Below are positions 15,408 through 24,792 of a stretch of DNA of 64,000 nucleotides, piece by piece. A program made the translations under genes and the position numbers. This DNA is from a virus, in the IMG/VR virus record IMGVR_UViG_3300027969_003844, positions 41,200 through 105,199 of that record; one strand, written 5' to 3'. The notes beneath the pieces are model-generated. The model saw only the letters and a list, made by a program, of their open reading frames with translations. It did not search any database and was not told where the DNA came from. Each line of letters opens with the position of its first letter. Position 1 is the first letter of the stretch.

Positions 15408-16868
15408 CTAAAATATTGAAATCTGATGCAGGTCTTGAAATTTTCTAGCATTTGCCCAGGTGTTGACCAAGGGCTCGCCCTTGATATTTAAACTGGTATT
15501 CATTAATACTGGACACCCACTTGCATCATACCATCTCTCTAGCAATTGTCTGAATACAGGGTTATCAAGACCATTGACTGTCTGAACACGGCTACTGTTA
15601 TCAACATGGCACACTCCCGGTAATATATCTGGTACCTTGCATTGAGCAACAAACTGCATGTAAGGACTAGATACAATTGGCATATCAAAATAATCAGCGG
15701 CATGTTCTTCTAAGATAGCAGGCGCAAACGGTCTAAATTGTTCGCGCTTTTTAATAGTATTCATTCTTGGCTTGGCTTCTTTGCCTCTAGGATCACATAA
15801 TAAACTACGATTGCCTAGTGCCCGTGGCCCAAACTCTGCACGACCATTTGCCACTGCCACCACTTCGCCTGCTAGAAGCTTTTTAACAATACCATCAATG
15901 TCTAATTCTCTATCAATGTTTGTACCCAGATATGGATGTTCCCATTTTAAATGTTGACCAGTATAAGCAGCCACGGCGCCAATTGCACTGCCAGCATCTC
16001 CGGGATTTGGCATTATCCATACATTATTGAATACCTTAGATTTTGCAATCCTACTGTTGGCAACACAATTAAGTGCAACACCGCCCATGAATACTAAATT
16101 TTCACTTGTGGTGTTCATACGCATGTTAATAACAGTTTCCATCAGGTAGTCTTCAACAATGCTTTGTACACATGCGGCAATGGTGAACTTATCAGCAGTC
16201 ACAGGAGGCTTCCACCACAAACAGCCCCTGTGCAAATTGTGTCTTAACTTAAACTTGGGTGCTGAAAATTCAATGAAGAATTCTTTTAATATTTCAGATT
16301 TTAGCAATTGATCAACATGTCCGTATGCTGCCATGCCCATAAGAATATATTCTTCCTCATTGGGTTTGAGTCCCAGGTACTGAGTAAATGCAGAATAAAA
16401 TAGGCCAATGCTGTCAGGATAACGCTTGCGCCATTTAGATTTTATCTTGTGGCCATGTCCTTCCCAAATGCTAACACTATCCCATTCTCCAATTGCATCA
16501 ACAACTAAGATCGCGGCGTTATCAAAGCCACTGGTATAATATCCTGCGGCTGCATGACTTTTATGGTGTTTACCATAATGCAAAGGTATGTTGTTAAGGC
16601 CAACACGTTTTAATTCTTCTTTGGCACTTTCGTAATACGGACGCTGACCAGCATAAAGATTACGTGTACTTTTTAGTAATGGGCTTTCGAACCAGACAAT
16701 GTCAGTGGGAGTACCATAATCAAACATTTCCTGTACCATGTCATAATTTAAAACACGGTCATTTTTATTTCTGCTGTACCGCTCTGCATGTCCAGCCCAT
16801 ACTATACGATTTCCGTTGATAAGAGCTAAACTGGCATCGTGATTTAATCCTGTTGCTCCTAGAATCAT
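15408..16868 (-). CDS. NodU/CmcH-family carbamoyltransferase
   Basis: 486 residues. The N-terminal ASKHA/Kae1-like half starts MILGATGLNHDASLALINGN, with HHKSHAAAGYYTSGF as the metal-binding His motif and VFMGGVALNCVANSRI. The C-terminal YrdC-like half has EFGPRALGNRSLLCDPR and FRPFAPAI. These enzymes transfer carbamoyl from carbamoyl phosphate to a hydroxyl group via carbamoyl-AMP, in Nod factors, antibiotics and modified nucleosides. It is the gene nearest the radical SAM cluster (1-nt gap) and is probably part of that pathway. Confidence 0.9.
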   Translation of the reverse strand: MILGATGLNHDASLALINGNRIVWAGHAERYSRNKNDRVLNYDMVQEMFDYGTPTDIVWFESPLLKSTRNLYAGQRPYYESAKEELKRVGLNNIPLHYGKHHKSHAAAGYYTSGFDNAAILVVDAIGEWDSVSIWEGHGHKIKSKWRKRYPDSIGLFYSAFTQYLGLKPNEEEYILMGMAAYGHVDQLLKSEILKEFFIEFSAPKFKLRHNLHRGCLWWKPPVTADKFTIAACVQSIVEDYLMETVINMRMNTTSENLVFMGGVALNCVANSRIAKSKVFNNVWIMPNPGDAGSAIGAVAAYTGQHLKWEHPYLGTNIDRELDIDGIVKKLLAGEVVAVANGRAEFGPRALGNRSLLCDPRGKEAKPRMNTIKKREQFRPFAPAILEEHAADYFDMPIVSSPYMQFVAQCKVPDILPGVCHVDNSSRVQTVNGLDNPVFRQLLERWYDASGCPVLMNTSLNIKGEPLVNTWANARKFQDLHQISIF

Positions 16869-16869
16869 G

Positions 16870-18942
16870 TTAAACTCTTTTCCATTTGCTTATTGAAATG
16901 TCTGCTCCGCAATGGCATCGTAGGCTATTGCAAATAACAGGATTAGATAATGTATTCCAATTAAGCTGGTCAAAATCCTTGACTGTTCCAATTACACCAC
17001 CCACATCACAATTGCCTCGTTTGATATGACCATTTTGATGAATGAACAGACTCTCTACACCAATGTTACAATTAAAATCGTAAAAGTTTGTTTGTCCTCT
17101 GTTAATTAATTCTTGTTCATTGTCAATGATTGCACGACTGCCATCACTGAATGTAGCAGTTGGGCTCCATGGTGGGAATGGACGATATATTGGATTAGTA
17201 ACAGAAATATTGTCAGGCGATGACCGTGTTTCGACTTGCTTAAAATTCTTGAAGAATTGATTTTGTTCTTCAGAATAATTAATTTTGGCCAACTTGGTTC
17301 TAGAACTACCGTATTGATCGTCGATATAAACTAGTTCAATTCTAGCAGTTGTAGTTTTCTTTGCTTGGTCGATAAACTCTAATGTTTCTTCCCAGTACAG
17401 TGGATCCATCATTATACGCAATGACACCATGGTTTGCATTGTGGCAATACGTATGCGATCTAAATAATCTTTGGCTGTGCCATTGGCAAATTCTTGTGCA
17501 GGATGAAAACTACATGCCGCATAGGTCAGATACTTAAAATTTTCTTTAATGAATCGAGGTGTTCTTGCCAGGTTAGTGGTAATGCCAACATTGCCACCCA
17601 AGCTATGTATCTTTTGAACCATTTGAGGGAAGAACGGGCTCATTGTTGGTTCCCCACCACTGAGTGAAAAATTAATGTACTTTCCATCCCAGTGCTCAAA
17701 CATCTTATCCAAGAAAGGTTCAATTTGTTCCCAATTAAACAAATGATTCTTTCCATTATGCAAAGACGATGGACAATATCTACAAGAATAATTACAGATA
17801 TCGTTAAGAATCCAAGTTACTATCACACGCTGTTCATTTTTAACTCCAACAATTTTTTTCCCTTGTACTGGGATTGGAAACTTCCATTGTGGGATTCTTG
17901 CTCTGGGATTTTCAATGCTTGAGTACATTTGAATATCGTCAACAATTTCAACATCCTGAATACTTCTAAATTTATTTAAATTAATGGTAATGCCAGTCAC
18001 TGGAGAATAGATTTTTTCAAGCTGAACATCAACCAATCGTCCAATGCCCATAAAACCATCTCTATTATCTGGGTTGCGCCACTGGTAATCTAAATGCTTG
18101 TCCTCATCAAGTTCTTTGAACTTTTTCCAGTCATTGGTCAATGTGTACGGATCATAGGAGTCGTGGATTAGATAGCATAGTATTTCATTAGACCAAGATT
18201 CTTGACGAGTAATAGAATTGTTATCAACTGCCACTCCATCCCCGTCGGCCACAACCCGGCTTAGATTTTTACCTTCTCCGTTGTAGCCCAGTACAAGATC
18301 ACCAAATCTTAAATGCGACATAAAACTGGCGGCATCTTCGTTGGTGATTTCAAAATCACGGCGTGGATTAAAACTAATTAATAAATTTGCTTCAGTTGAC
18401 GATGTTGTTTCAATTGTGGGCTTCTCATCCGACGCAGATGCTGCCAATGTTTCTGCAATGGTAATGGCATCATTTAGTTGATTAAATGTTGTGTGGAAGT
18501 CTTCGTTGAATGTAATACCTGGCCATTGTAATGCTTCTGGACTATCTGCAGGGATTCGTTGATACGCAGTATCCCACCATTTTTTAGATAACTTTTCTGC
18601 TACTCTTCCTTGATACTCATCAAATTGTTTATACAAATAATCAATAGCAGCCTGGTCGTATTTTTTAAAAATTGTCAATGGCTTGTCATAGAAAAGATTA
18701 ATCTTACGAATGATGTTGGTCAGACGCTCTTCAAATGCCATGTCTTTGGTTAAAAGAGTACGAGTAAATTTAATACGTTTATCCCTGAAACTTTTTTCTC
18801 CAAATTTCATATCTTCCAGTAACTGGCACCATTTAGCAGACAGCTTGGTATTATACAATCTGTAATACAGATCATAACATTCCCAGTTTTCTGGATTTAC
18901 CAATGTAATCCTAACATTTTTATTGTCAATAAACTTTCCCAT
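16870..18942 (-). CDS. Radical SAM protein with fused partner domain and C-terminal cysteine cluster
   Basis: 690 residues from an ATG with GAGG upstream. Residues 1-305 match two stand-alone proteins in this cluster (KLSAKWCQLL; FGDLVLGYNGEGKNLSRVV; WSNEILCYLIHDS). The radical SAM domain begins C383-x3-C387-x2-C390 (CNYSCRYC), with FSLSGGEPTM as the GGE motif. A C-terminal cysteine set (NCNIGVES, KRGNCDVGG, CNSLRCHCG) resembles auxiliary-cluster regions. The fusion implies that the partner family acts directly with radical SAM proteins. Substrate unknown. Confidence 0.85.
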   Translation of the reverse strand: MGKFIDNKNVRITLVNPENWECYDLYYRLYNTKLSAKWCQLLEDMKFGEKSFRDKRIKFTRTLLTKDMAFEERLTNIIRKINLFYDKPLTIFKKYDQAAIDYLYKQFDEYQGRVAEKLSKKWWDTAYQRIPADSPEALQWPGITFNEDFHTTFNQLNDAITIAETLAASASDEKPTIETTSSTEANLLISFNPRRDFEITNEDAASFMSHLRFGDLVLGYNGEGKNLSRVVADGDGVAVDNNSITRQESWSNEILCYLIHDSYDPYTLTNDWKKFKELDEDKHLDYQWRNPDNRDGFMGIGRLVDVQLEKIYSPVTGITINLNKFRSIQDVEIVDDIQMYSSIENPRARIPQWKFPIPVQGKKIVGVKNEQRVIVTWILNDICNYSCRYCPSSLHNGKNHLFNWEQIEPFLDKMFEHWDGKYINFSLSGGEPTMSPFFPQMVQKIHSLGGNVGITTNLARTPRFIKENFKYLTYAACSFHPAQEFANGTAKDYLDRIRIATMQTMVSLRIMMDPLYWEETLEFIDQAKKTTTARIELVYIDDQYGSSRTKLAKINYSEEQNQFFKNFKQVETRSSPDNISVTNPIYRPFPPWSPTATFSDGSRAIIDNEQELINRGQTNFYDFNCNIGVESLFIHQNGHIKRGNCDVGGVIGTVKDFDQLNWNTLSNPVICNSLRCHCGADISISKWKRV

Positions 18943-18958
18943 TTTAGCCTCTAAAATT

Positions 18959-20191
18959 TTATATATCAAGTAATTTTGTGTAGTCTGTGCCATGCAGGCG
19001 ATCAAGACCCTGTAGGTAATCCAGTGTTTGTGGGTACAAGTGACTCCAGTCTTCCGAATTCATAAATGTAATTAATCCAGCAAGTCTTTGCATTTGTACG
19101 TTCTTGGGATAACTTGCAAAATATGTTTCTAGTTTTTCCGTTACACGTTTTTTCATTTCTATTGGCAATACCTTGACACAAAGATATTGTGGCCAATGCA
19201 ATGTACCTGGATAGAATATGCCACCAATATTACTTTTACGAACCTTGTCAAGATTTAGGTTTAATAACCATTCGGACATTTCTGGCAACCAATTTATATT
19301 CAATGCTTGAACAGTGCATAACACTTTGACAATGATATTGTCTGGAGTGTCATTGTATAATTTTAAATTACGTTCAACCACTTCCCACTTGGCCGGACGA
19401 CGAATGTAATCATTGACCCAATCGTAACCATCAATACTGAGCATTAGTTCTACTTGCTTAAAGCTTTTCCAAAGCTCAACAATTTCTGGATTGTGTATAG
19501 TACAATTGGTATGGTAACGAAGTGTGATATTTTTAGCTAAATCACGTGCAACCAACTGTTCGATGATTGACTTGTGTTCTTTGATGTACAGTGGTTCGCC
19601 ACCACCAAAAATAATGTGTTGTATAGAGCTTGCATTTTCAAAGAAATCATCCCAAAATACTGGATCTTTATACCACTCAAACTGTTCGGCGGCATAGTTT
19701 TCAATTTTATATTTCCACTCATGTCTTGCGTCAGTTTCTAATGTTTCACTGAGTGTTTTTGCGTCCTTGACCCATTTGCTCGAGTCCTGTGGCCGACACA
19801 TTACACATTGTAGATTACATGTATTACCAAGTCGTAAATCTAGTGTAATCAAATCATGATCAACACGACCATTGCGGCGTGTACTATCAACTAGACCATC
19901 TAGGTACTCTGCATCCAAGTGCTTGTACCAGTATTGATTTTCGTTTTGCCTGTGACTTTTGATACCAGCAGATTCTTCTTTGTAACAAGTGGTACATGCA
20001 GGGAACTCACGTCCATTTAGCATTGCCAGTCTGGCTTCTGCAAAATGACTACTGTTCCAAATCTGTGACCAATTTGATTTATTTAGATTTAAGTTTGAGG
20101 CCTTGGCCACACAACATAACAATGCTGTACCATCATTATAAGTTGCCGCATGTATCCAAGGTAGAATACAAAAAGTTTTAGATTTATCCAT
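18959..20191 (-). CDS. Radical SAM protein with N-terminal twitch-type cysteines (CC class)
   Basis: 410 residues. The N-terminal auxiliary-cluster cysteines are C8 (FCILPW), C26-C27 (LLCCVAK) and C66-x2-C69. The SAM cluster motif is C125-x3-C129-x2-C132 (CNLQCVMC), followed by IIFGGGEPLY. This matches the twitch domain-containing radical SAM family known from phages and marine bacteria, whose reactions are undescribed. It overlaps the next upstream radical SAM gene by 8 nt. Confidence 0.9.
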   Translation of the reverse strand: MDKSKTFCILPWIHAATYNDGTALLCCVAKASNLNLNKSNWSQIWNSSHFAEARLAMLNGREFPACTTCYKEESAGIKSHRQNENQYWYKHLDAEYLDGLVDSTRRNGRVDHDLITLDLRLGNTCNLQCVMCRPQDSSKWVKDAKTLSETLETDARHEWKYKIENYAAEQFEWYKDPVFWDDFFENASSIQHIIFGGGEPLYIKEHKSIIEQLVARDLAKNITLRYHTNCTIHNPEIVELWKSFKQVELMLSIDGYDWVNDYIRRPAKWEVVERNLKLYNDTPDNIIVKVLCTVQALNINWLPEMSEWLLNLNLDKVRKSNIGGIFYPGTLHWPQYLCVKVLPIEMKKRVTEKLETYFASYPKNVQMQRLAGLITFMNSEDWSHLYPQTLDYLQGLDRLHGTDYTKLLDI

Positions 20192-21482
20192 TGATCAATT
20201 CTGCTATTCTGCTATCAAGTACTGTGACATCTTGTTCCCTGCTTTTGTCCAGGCTTTTTGTATATGTGCGTAAACGTTGCAATTGTTCTTCCCAGTCATC
20301 GGCTCTTGGTTGTTGTAATAGACCAATTATACCATTAACACTATTACGGGTTAATTCATGTACATTCTTAGGCATCTGATTGTCTCGATAATCCATTAGT
20401 AATTGACACGCTTTGGCTTTAAGATCGTCAGGTAATATGTTTACATTGAGATGATAAGGATGATAATTTATAAGCAGGTCAACAAAAATATCTTTATTGT
20501 GTTTTTTGTTGAGCTCGTCTACCCATAACAACGTTTCAACTAGATTAAAAACATTATAAACCTGCACCGTTGGAGTCACACCTAATTTGACATTTGATAG
20601 CTCTGCAATCTTCTCTACGTTTGCACTCAACTGACTCCACTTACTTGGCGCACGAATGTAATCATTTACAGCACCAATTCCGTCTAAGCTGGCATTAATA
20701 TTAATTTCATCAAATTGACTGATAATATCAAGAAACTTTTTATTAACGTTGGTACAGTTTGTATTAAAAAATAATAAAATATCTTTGCGACCTTGGTCAA
20801 TACAAGATTGCATAAATTTAAAATTGTTGCCAATAAGTGTTGGCTCGCCTCCGGTCATATAGACTTTCTTTAATTCTGGAATTAATGCGATAATCTGGTC
20901 CCATAACACATCGCTTTCAAACCATTCCTGTTGATCCATGACTGATATAGGAAACTTTCCAAATGCTTTACGCCAAACTTGTCCGTATGCTGGGTCTGTT
21001 TCTGTAAGCTCTAAGTGTTCCTTGGCAATCTGACTAGAATTCCATGGGTTGCACATTCTACATTTGAGATTGCACAAGTTGCCTAATCGCAAATCCAAAT
21101 ACACCAAATCAGAATTAACTACGCCACCGTGTATTTTTGCATAACGAACACGTTTGGCCAATTCTTCTTCGCCTAATCTCCAGGCCCATTCATTGTTTGC
21201 ATGTATTCTATTACTGTCTCGACCCGAATCTTCTTGAAGATAACAGACTTTACAACCTTCAATGTTATCACCATTGATCATTGCAGTACGAATATCACGC
21301 ATGTCTTGTCCGTTCCATGCATGTTCAATAAACTGATCCTGGATAGTAAAGAATTTACCATCCTCTTTTTTAAGTTTGTTGGCCGCGCCTTTCACCATGC
21401 AACAATACCGTACAGTTGCATCTGTATTGACCATTAGGCTAACAAAAGGAATAGCGCAAAACGTTTTTGAAATTGGTTTCAT
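20184..21482 (-). CDS. Radical SAM protein with N-terminal twitch-type cysteines (CC class)
   Basis: 432 residues. C9 (FCAIPF), C27-C28 (YCCMVK) and C77-x2-C80 form the N-terminal set. C137-x3-C141-x2-C144 (CNLKCRMC) is the SAM cluster motif, and VYMTGGEPTL follows. It is first in its transcript: a 72-nt gap upstream holds a GATAAGTA box 28 nt before the start. It shares layout, but not close identity, with the neighbouring paralogues, suggesting an old duplication rather than recent copying. Confidence 0.9.
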   Translation of the reverse strand: MKPISKTFCAIPFVSLMVNTDATVRYCCMVKGAANKLKKEDGKFFTIQDQFIEHAWNGQDMRDIRTAMINGDNIEGCKVCYLQEDSGRDSNRIHANNEWAWRLGEEELAKRVRYAKIHGGVVNSDLVYLDLRLGNLCNLKCRMCNPWNSSQIAKEHLELTETDPAYGQVWRKAFGKFPISVMDQQEWFESDVLWDQIIALIPELKKVYMTGGEPTLIGNNFKFMQSCIDQGRKDILLFFNTNCTNVNKKFLDIISQFDEININASLDGIGAVNDYIRAPSKWSQLSANVEKIAELSNVKLGVTPTVQVYNVFNLVETLLWVDELNKKHNKDIFVDLLINYHPYHLNVNILPDDLKAKACQLLMDYRDNQMPKNVHELTRNSVNGIIGLLQQPRADDWEEQLQRLRTYTKSLDKSREQDVTVLDSRIAELING

Positions 21483-21509
21483 TAAACTAAGCTTTAAAGA
21501 TTTGTCTTT

Positions 21510-21517
21510 TACTTATC
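21510..21517 (-). promoter_or_regulatory. GATAAGTA box before a radical SAM operon
   Basis: Exact GATAAGTA on the minus strand, in context TCGATAAGTA. The same 10-mer precedes the 530-aa radical SAM gene. It is a candidate late-promoter-like element. Confidence 0.4.
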
Positions 21518-21554
21518 GACAAACTTTATTACGAGTTAGCCAGTAAGATGACAA

Positions 21555-23048
21555 TTATGATGTGCGCGAATCTTCAACAGCAATTTGGTCTTGCCATGTA
21601 TAATCAAGATTCTTGGTTACAATTACATTATTATCAAAATCAACAAGTTCAAGCTTGCAAACATCGTCGTACTCAAACAATTCACGCATGAAATTTTCAG
21701 GATCCGGATCAGACCAATCATCGCGTACAATACGTGCCACTGGAATTTTTCCAATGCTGGTAAACTTACTGTCTGGATCAACGTTTCTTTCGCGTAACCA
21801 TGGGAACATTTTTCTGTTTAAATTGTCAATAAGTTGTGTTTGTAATGCATAACTGTGTTCATGCAAAAACGTAATATTGCATTCGCCACTTAGGTAGCGT
21901 AACCCACTGATGTTCTCATCATGAATTTCTCCGTCTTTGTCATAATACGCTTCCAATGGAGTTTTGCCAAGTTGGCAATAGTGCAAGAGTACATCGCCAA
22001 AGAATTCATATTGTGTAAAATTATCAAAATCGCTTTCAACAAATTTATAACGCTTGACTGGCATAGCAGGCAAAAATACATGGGCATTCCAATACCCTTG
22101 TCCCAATGAGTTTTGTCTATTGCCTTCTATTTCATGACACAAGTTATTGAGCTGTCGAATTGCAAACATAATAGGTAATGGCGAATTGGTAAAGTATCTT
22201 GAAGGATTCCATACCTGCCCAATTAGTAATTCAAAATGATGATGGATCTCATTGAGAATTTGTTGATCTAGAGTGATAGAATCAAACACCTGTGTAATAT
22301 TATAATATGGACGAGTATCTTCATTGCTGCCATCAAAATACTCATTGATTTTACCAATGTACTTGTTTAACTCGTTACACAGGCCTGGAATGTTTCTGGC
22401 AATTGAACTATCATCTCTATACGTCCAGTTCTGTAGCATAAAGTACTTTTCAAACTTGGCTTCGTCAACGCTTAGATAATCATTGTGACAACACCTGGCC
22501 CACTTTTGTGCAATAAAAGAAGTATTAATTTTAAATCGTACTTTCTTTGTTGCGCCGGTATCAACTGCTCTAAAGGTCAACTGAAATTCATTGTATTTTG
22601 TATTTTCGTATGCACTGCCAATGGCTTCGACAATTGCACCATCTGTGGTAATTTCCGTACTAAACAATCTAGTGCGTCGTACACGGTCAACATGTTCATA
22701 ATCTACCAACCAAAGAAAATTGTTGACATGACATTGAGATTCTAAATCATCAAAGAATTCTTGACTGTCGGCTATAAAGAAAGATTGATATATGCTGTTG
22801 CAGTATTTCCAAAATTCATCAAAGACCTGCCGTTCGTTGAAGTAATGAATTAAATTATCAACTTTGCCATCGGGATTTGCCAATGCTTCTTTAATAAAGT
22901 TAATTTCACTTTCAGCATCACATAGAAAAATTAAACGAGTGTTTGAATCTCGTTGTAGTGTTGCAAATGCTAATAGTCCAGGCAGAGACACACCATAAAC
23001 ATAATAGTTCTCAACATAGGTTTCGGGATTTGTAAATTGTGTTTGCAT
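21555..23048 (-). CDS. Uncharacterised radical-SAM-associated protein, two shared domains
   Basis: 497 residues. The N-terminal ~140 residues (RLIFLCDAESEINFIKEAL; NNFLWLVDYEHV) resemble the C-terminal half of the 461-aa protein in this cluster. The remainder (VRFKINTSFIAQKWARCC; LNEIHHHFELLIG; YEFFGDVLLHYCQLGKT) matches the 313-aa protein and the N-terminus of the 690-aa radical SAM fusion. There is no cysteine motif and no known catalytic signature. It is probably a partner or scaffold of the radical SAM enzymes. Confidence 0.75.
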   Translation of the reverse strand: MQTQFTNPETYVENYYVYGVSLPGLLAFATLQRDSNTRLIFLCDAESEINFIKEALANPDGKVDNLIHYFNERQVFDEFWKYCNSIYQSFFIADSQEFFDDLESQCHVNNFLWLVDYEHVDRVRRTRLFSTEITTDGAIVEAIGSAYENTKYNEFQLTFRAVDTGATKKVRFKINTSFIAQKWARCCHNDYLSVDEAKFEKYFMLQNWTYRDDSSIARNIPGLCNELNKYIGKINEYFDGSNEDTRPYYNITQVFDSITLDQQILNEIHHHFELLIGQVWNPSRYFTNSPLPIMFAIRQLNNLCHEIEGNRQNSLGQGYWNAHVFLPAMPVKRYKFVESDFDNFTQYEFFGDVLLHYCQLGKTPLEAYYDKDGEIHDENISGLRYLSGECNITFLHEHSYALQTQLIDNLNRKMFPWLRERNVDPDSKFTSIGKIPVARIVRDDWSDPDPENFMRELFEYDDVCKLELVDFDNNVIVTKNLDYTWQDQIAVEDSRTS

Positions 23049-23049
23049 G

Positions 23050-23151
23050 TTAGTAAATGAAAGGATCCTGTTTTTTCAACTCTTTCAGACGCCTTTTGTA
23101 TCTGCGCTCGGCCTTGATTCTTTCAATGATGTTTTTAATAAAATTCCACAT
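23050..23151 (-). CDS. Small basic protein ending DPFIY, 33 aa
   Basis: MWNFIKNIIERIKAERRYKR begins an amphipathic basic helix that ends with KKQDPFIY. AGGAAA lies 8 nt before the ATG. Short basic proteins with this exact ending recur in phages, from memory, so it is likely a real phage gene. It has no leader/core layout or Cys/Ser/Thr core, so a peptide substrate of the radical SAM enzymes is unlikely. The longer reading upstream is rejected. Confidence 0.6.
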   Translation of the reverse strand: MWNFIKNIIERIKAERRYKRRLKELKKQDPFIY

Positions 23152-23161
23152 TGTATATTTC

Positions 23162-24052
23162 CTATAATGAATATTTAGAAACAAAATAATTAAATGCATT
23201 GTCGGCTGCAATATCGTGTATATATTCCATGACATGGCCACCTGCACAGGCTACTGGTAATTTCTTATCTTGTTTTCCTGCAATATCTTCAAGGTCTATT
23301 AGATAATTAATATCCAATTCTTTAAAAAGCTGTTGAATTGACCAATTTATTGTTGATGGTGATTCCCTTGTTCCTGCTAGTTCAACTAGCCAGTCTGGTG
23401 CCGTTTCAGCAACCGATTTTGCAAAATACAAGTCAATTCCCTTGGCTTGGCAAAATGTTTTTAATAGTAGATTAGACATCAACCACTTGTGTAATCTTGC
23501 ATCTTCGTGTTCGTACATTATTGTGGTTTTGCGTATGGCATCAATTTGACTACTGTTGTATGATATTTCGTTGCTTAACAAAATAGAACTCCAATAATTG
23601 TGTGATTCTTCAAAGTATTGAATCCTATTAACACTGGTCGTTCCAACCAAGAAAATTATTTTTTTACCCTGTGTACGTCCATGTTTTGTTTCGTGCAGGT
23701 ATTGGTCAATGATTTCTCTAGTAATCCATTCTTGACTTGCACCACCACTTGCATGATTATGTACAGTACAGTTTACACCAGGACGGCTAGACAATCTCAT
23801 TCCAATTTTAGCAGGATATGCCCTACTATAATTTTCAATGATTTGTTGTTGCTGTTGATCTGCTGTAAGTTTGATAGTATTTTTACGATTAACCCATGCC
23901 TTGACCAATGCAGGTCTATTAATTTTATGAGTGGTGCCTCGCCACTCGCTGAAAGTTATGTCATCATGATCAATTTTGGGGTAAAATAAATCATCAGACA
24001 ATTCTTCACCAGCAGTAAAACTATCACCACATGCAAAAATTACCATTTCCAT
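23162..24052 (-). CDS. SGNH/GDSL-like hydrolase
   Basis: 296 residues. Block I is VIFACGDSFTAGEE, with Ser in GDSF. NHASGGASQEWITREI gives the block II Gly region, and KIIFLVGTTSVNRIQY stands where GxND is expected. GGHVMEYIHDIAADNAF near the end carries the candidate catalytic His. Block III lacks the usual Asn, so activity is not certain. SGNH enzymes commonly act as carbohydrate or lipid esterases or acyltransferases. It is embedded in the radical SAM cluster. Confidence 0.7.
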   Translation of the reverse strand: MEMVIFACGDSFTAGEELSDDLFYPKIDHDDITFSEWRGTTHKINRPALVKAWVNRKNTIKLTADQQQQQIIENYSRAYPAKIGMRLSSRPGVNCTVHNHASGGASQEWITREIIDQYLHETKHGRTQGKKIIFLVGTTSVNRIQYFEESHNYWSSILLSNEISYNSSQIDAIRKTTIMYEHEDARLHKWLMSNLLLKTFCQAKGIDLYFAKSVAETAPDWLVELAGTRESPSTINWSIQQLFKELDINYLIDLEDIAGKQDKKLPVACAGGHVMEYIHDIAADNAFNYFVSKYSL

Positions 24053-24054
24053 AA

Positions 24055-24792
24055 TTACATTATTGCCTTTAAACTATCTAACACAATTTGATTAAAAGGA
24101 TCACGGGCGCCACCATGGCTAATCATGTGAATTCTAGGAGTATTGCTATTGTTCCATACACTGTGCAAGTTTCCAATATCTACCAAGCAGGCATTGCCTT
24201 CATTCTTAAAAGGAACATAACCCTTGCCTTCCATTTTGAAATTACAGCCTTCTGGATTGTTCAATGCAACATTGATTGGTAGTAGAAAATGTTCGTTACG
24301 ATCCTTGTGCGGTTGAATATACCCTTGTGGGTCTAACCACATATAACGTAGTCTATGATATCTATGGTTAGGAAATATGTCACGAAAGTATCGTGTGGTT
24401 TCGGGACAACGTTCTGTTATCTCGCCACACCAATGGTAATTGATATCGTTGATTGTTTTACCCTTGTTGTCATCGTATGCTTCCCAGTGACCAGTTCTGT
24501 CCCAAGCTTCACCGTGTAAGCAAATACTTTTCCAACCGCGATTGGCATATTCGGGGTTTTCATCTGGATGTGTTCTGTGCATTTGAAATAGGTCTTGCAT
24601 GGCAAATGCTTCGCGAAGCATGTCTGCGAAGGGAGCACCAGGAAGAATTAGTGGCAAGTAAGGCCAGCCACTTTTCATTATGATCCAATCAACTAGTTCA
24701 TGTTCATGCTCAAACTTTGGCAATTGAACAGTTTTAAAATCCATGGTCCATGGACTATCATTGAAAAATTCTACAATTGCTTTTGGTATCAT
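24055..24792 (-). CDS. Aspartyl/asparaginyl beta-hydroxylase-like dioxygenase
   Basis: 245 residues from an ATG that overlaps the upstream stop (ATGA). The cupin core reads YMWLDPQGYIQPHKDRN (HxD iron ligands), then LPINVALNNPEGCNF, then DIGNLHSVWNNSNTPRIHMI with the distal His and the 2-oxoglutarate-binding Arg. This is the Asp_Arg_Hydrox form, a Fe(II)/2-oxoglutarate hydroxylase. Substrates of the family are Asp/Asn side chains or lipids. It is a second oxidative enzyme type within the radical SAM cluster. Confidence 0.82.
   Translation of the reverse strand: MIPKAIVEFFNDSPWTMDFKTVQLPKFEHEHELVDWIIMKSGWPYLPLILPGAPFADMLREAFAMQDLFQMHRTHPDENPEYANRGWKSICLHGEAWDRTGHWEAYDDNKGKTINDINYHWCGEITERCPETTRYFRDIFPNHRYHRLRYMWLDPQGYIQPHKDRNEHFLLPINVALNNPEGCNFKMEGKGYVPFKNEGNACLVDIGNLHSVWNNSNTPRIHMISHGGARDPFNQIVLDSLKAIM

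Noticed and set aside
23050-23151. 33-aa basic peptide as a RiPP precursor for the radical SAM enzymes
   Set aside because: It has no leader/core layout or Cys/Ser/Thr core, and its DPFIY ending recurs in unrelated phages, so it is more likely a general small phage protein. No other short precursor-like ORF was found in the cluster.
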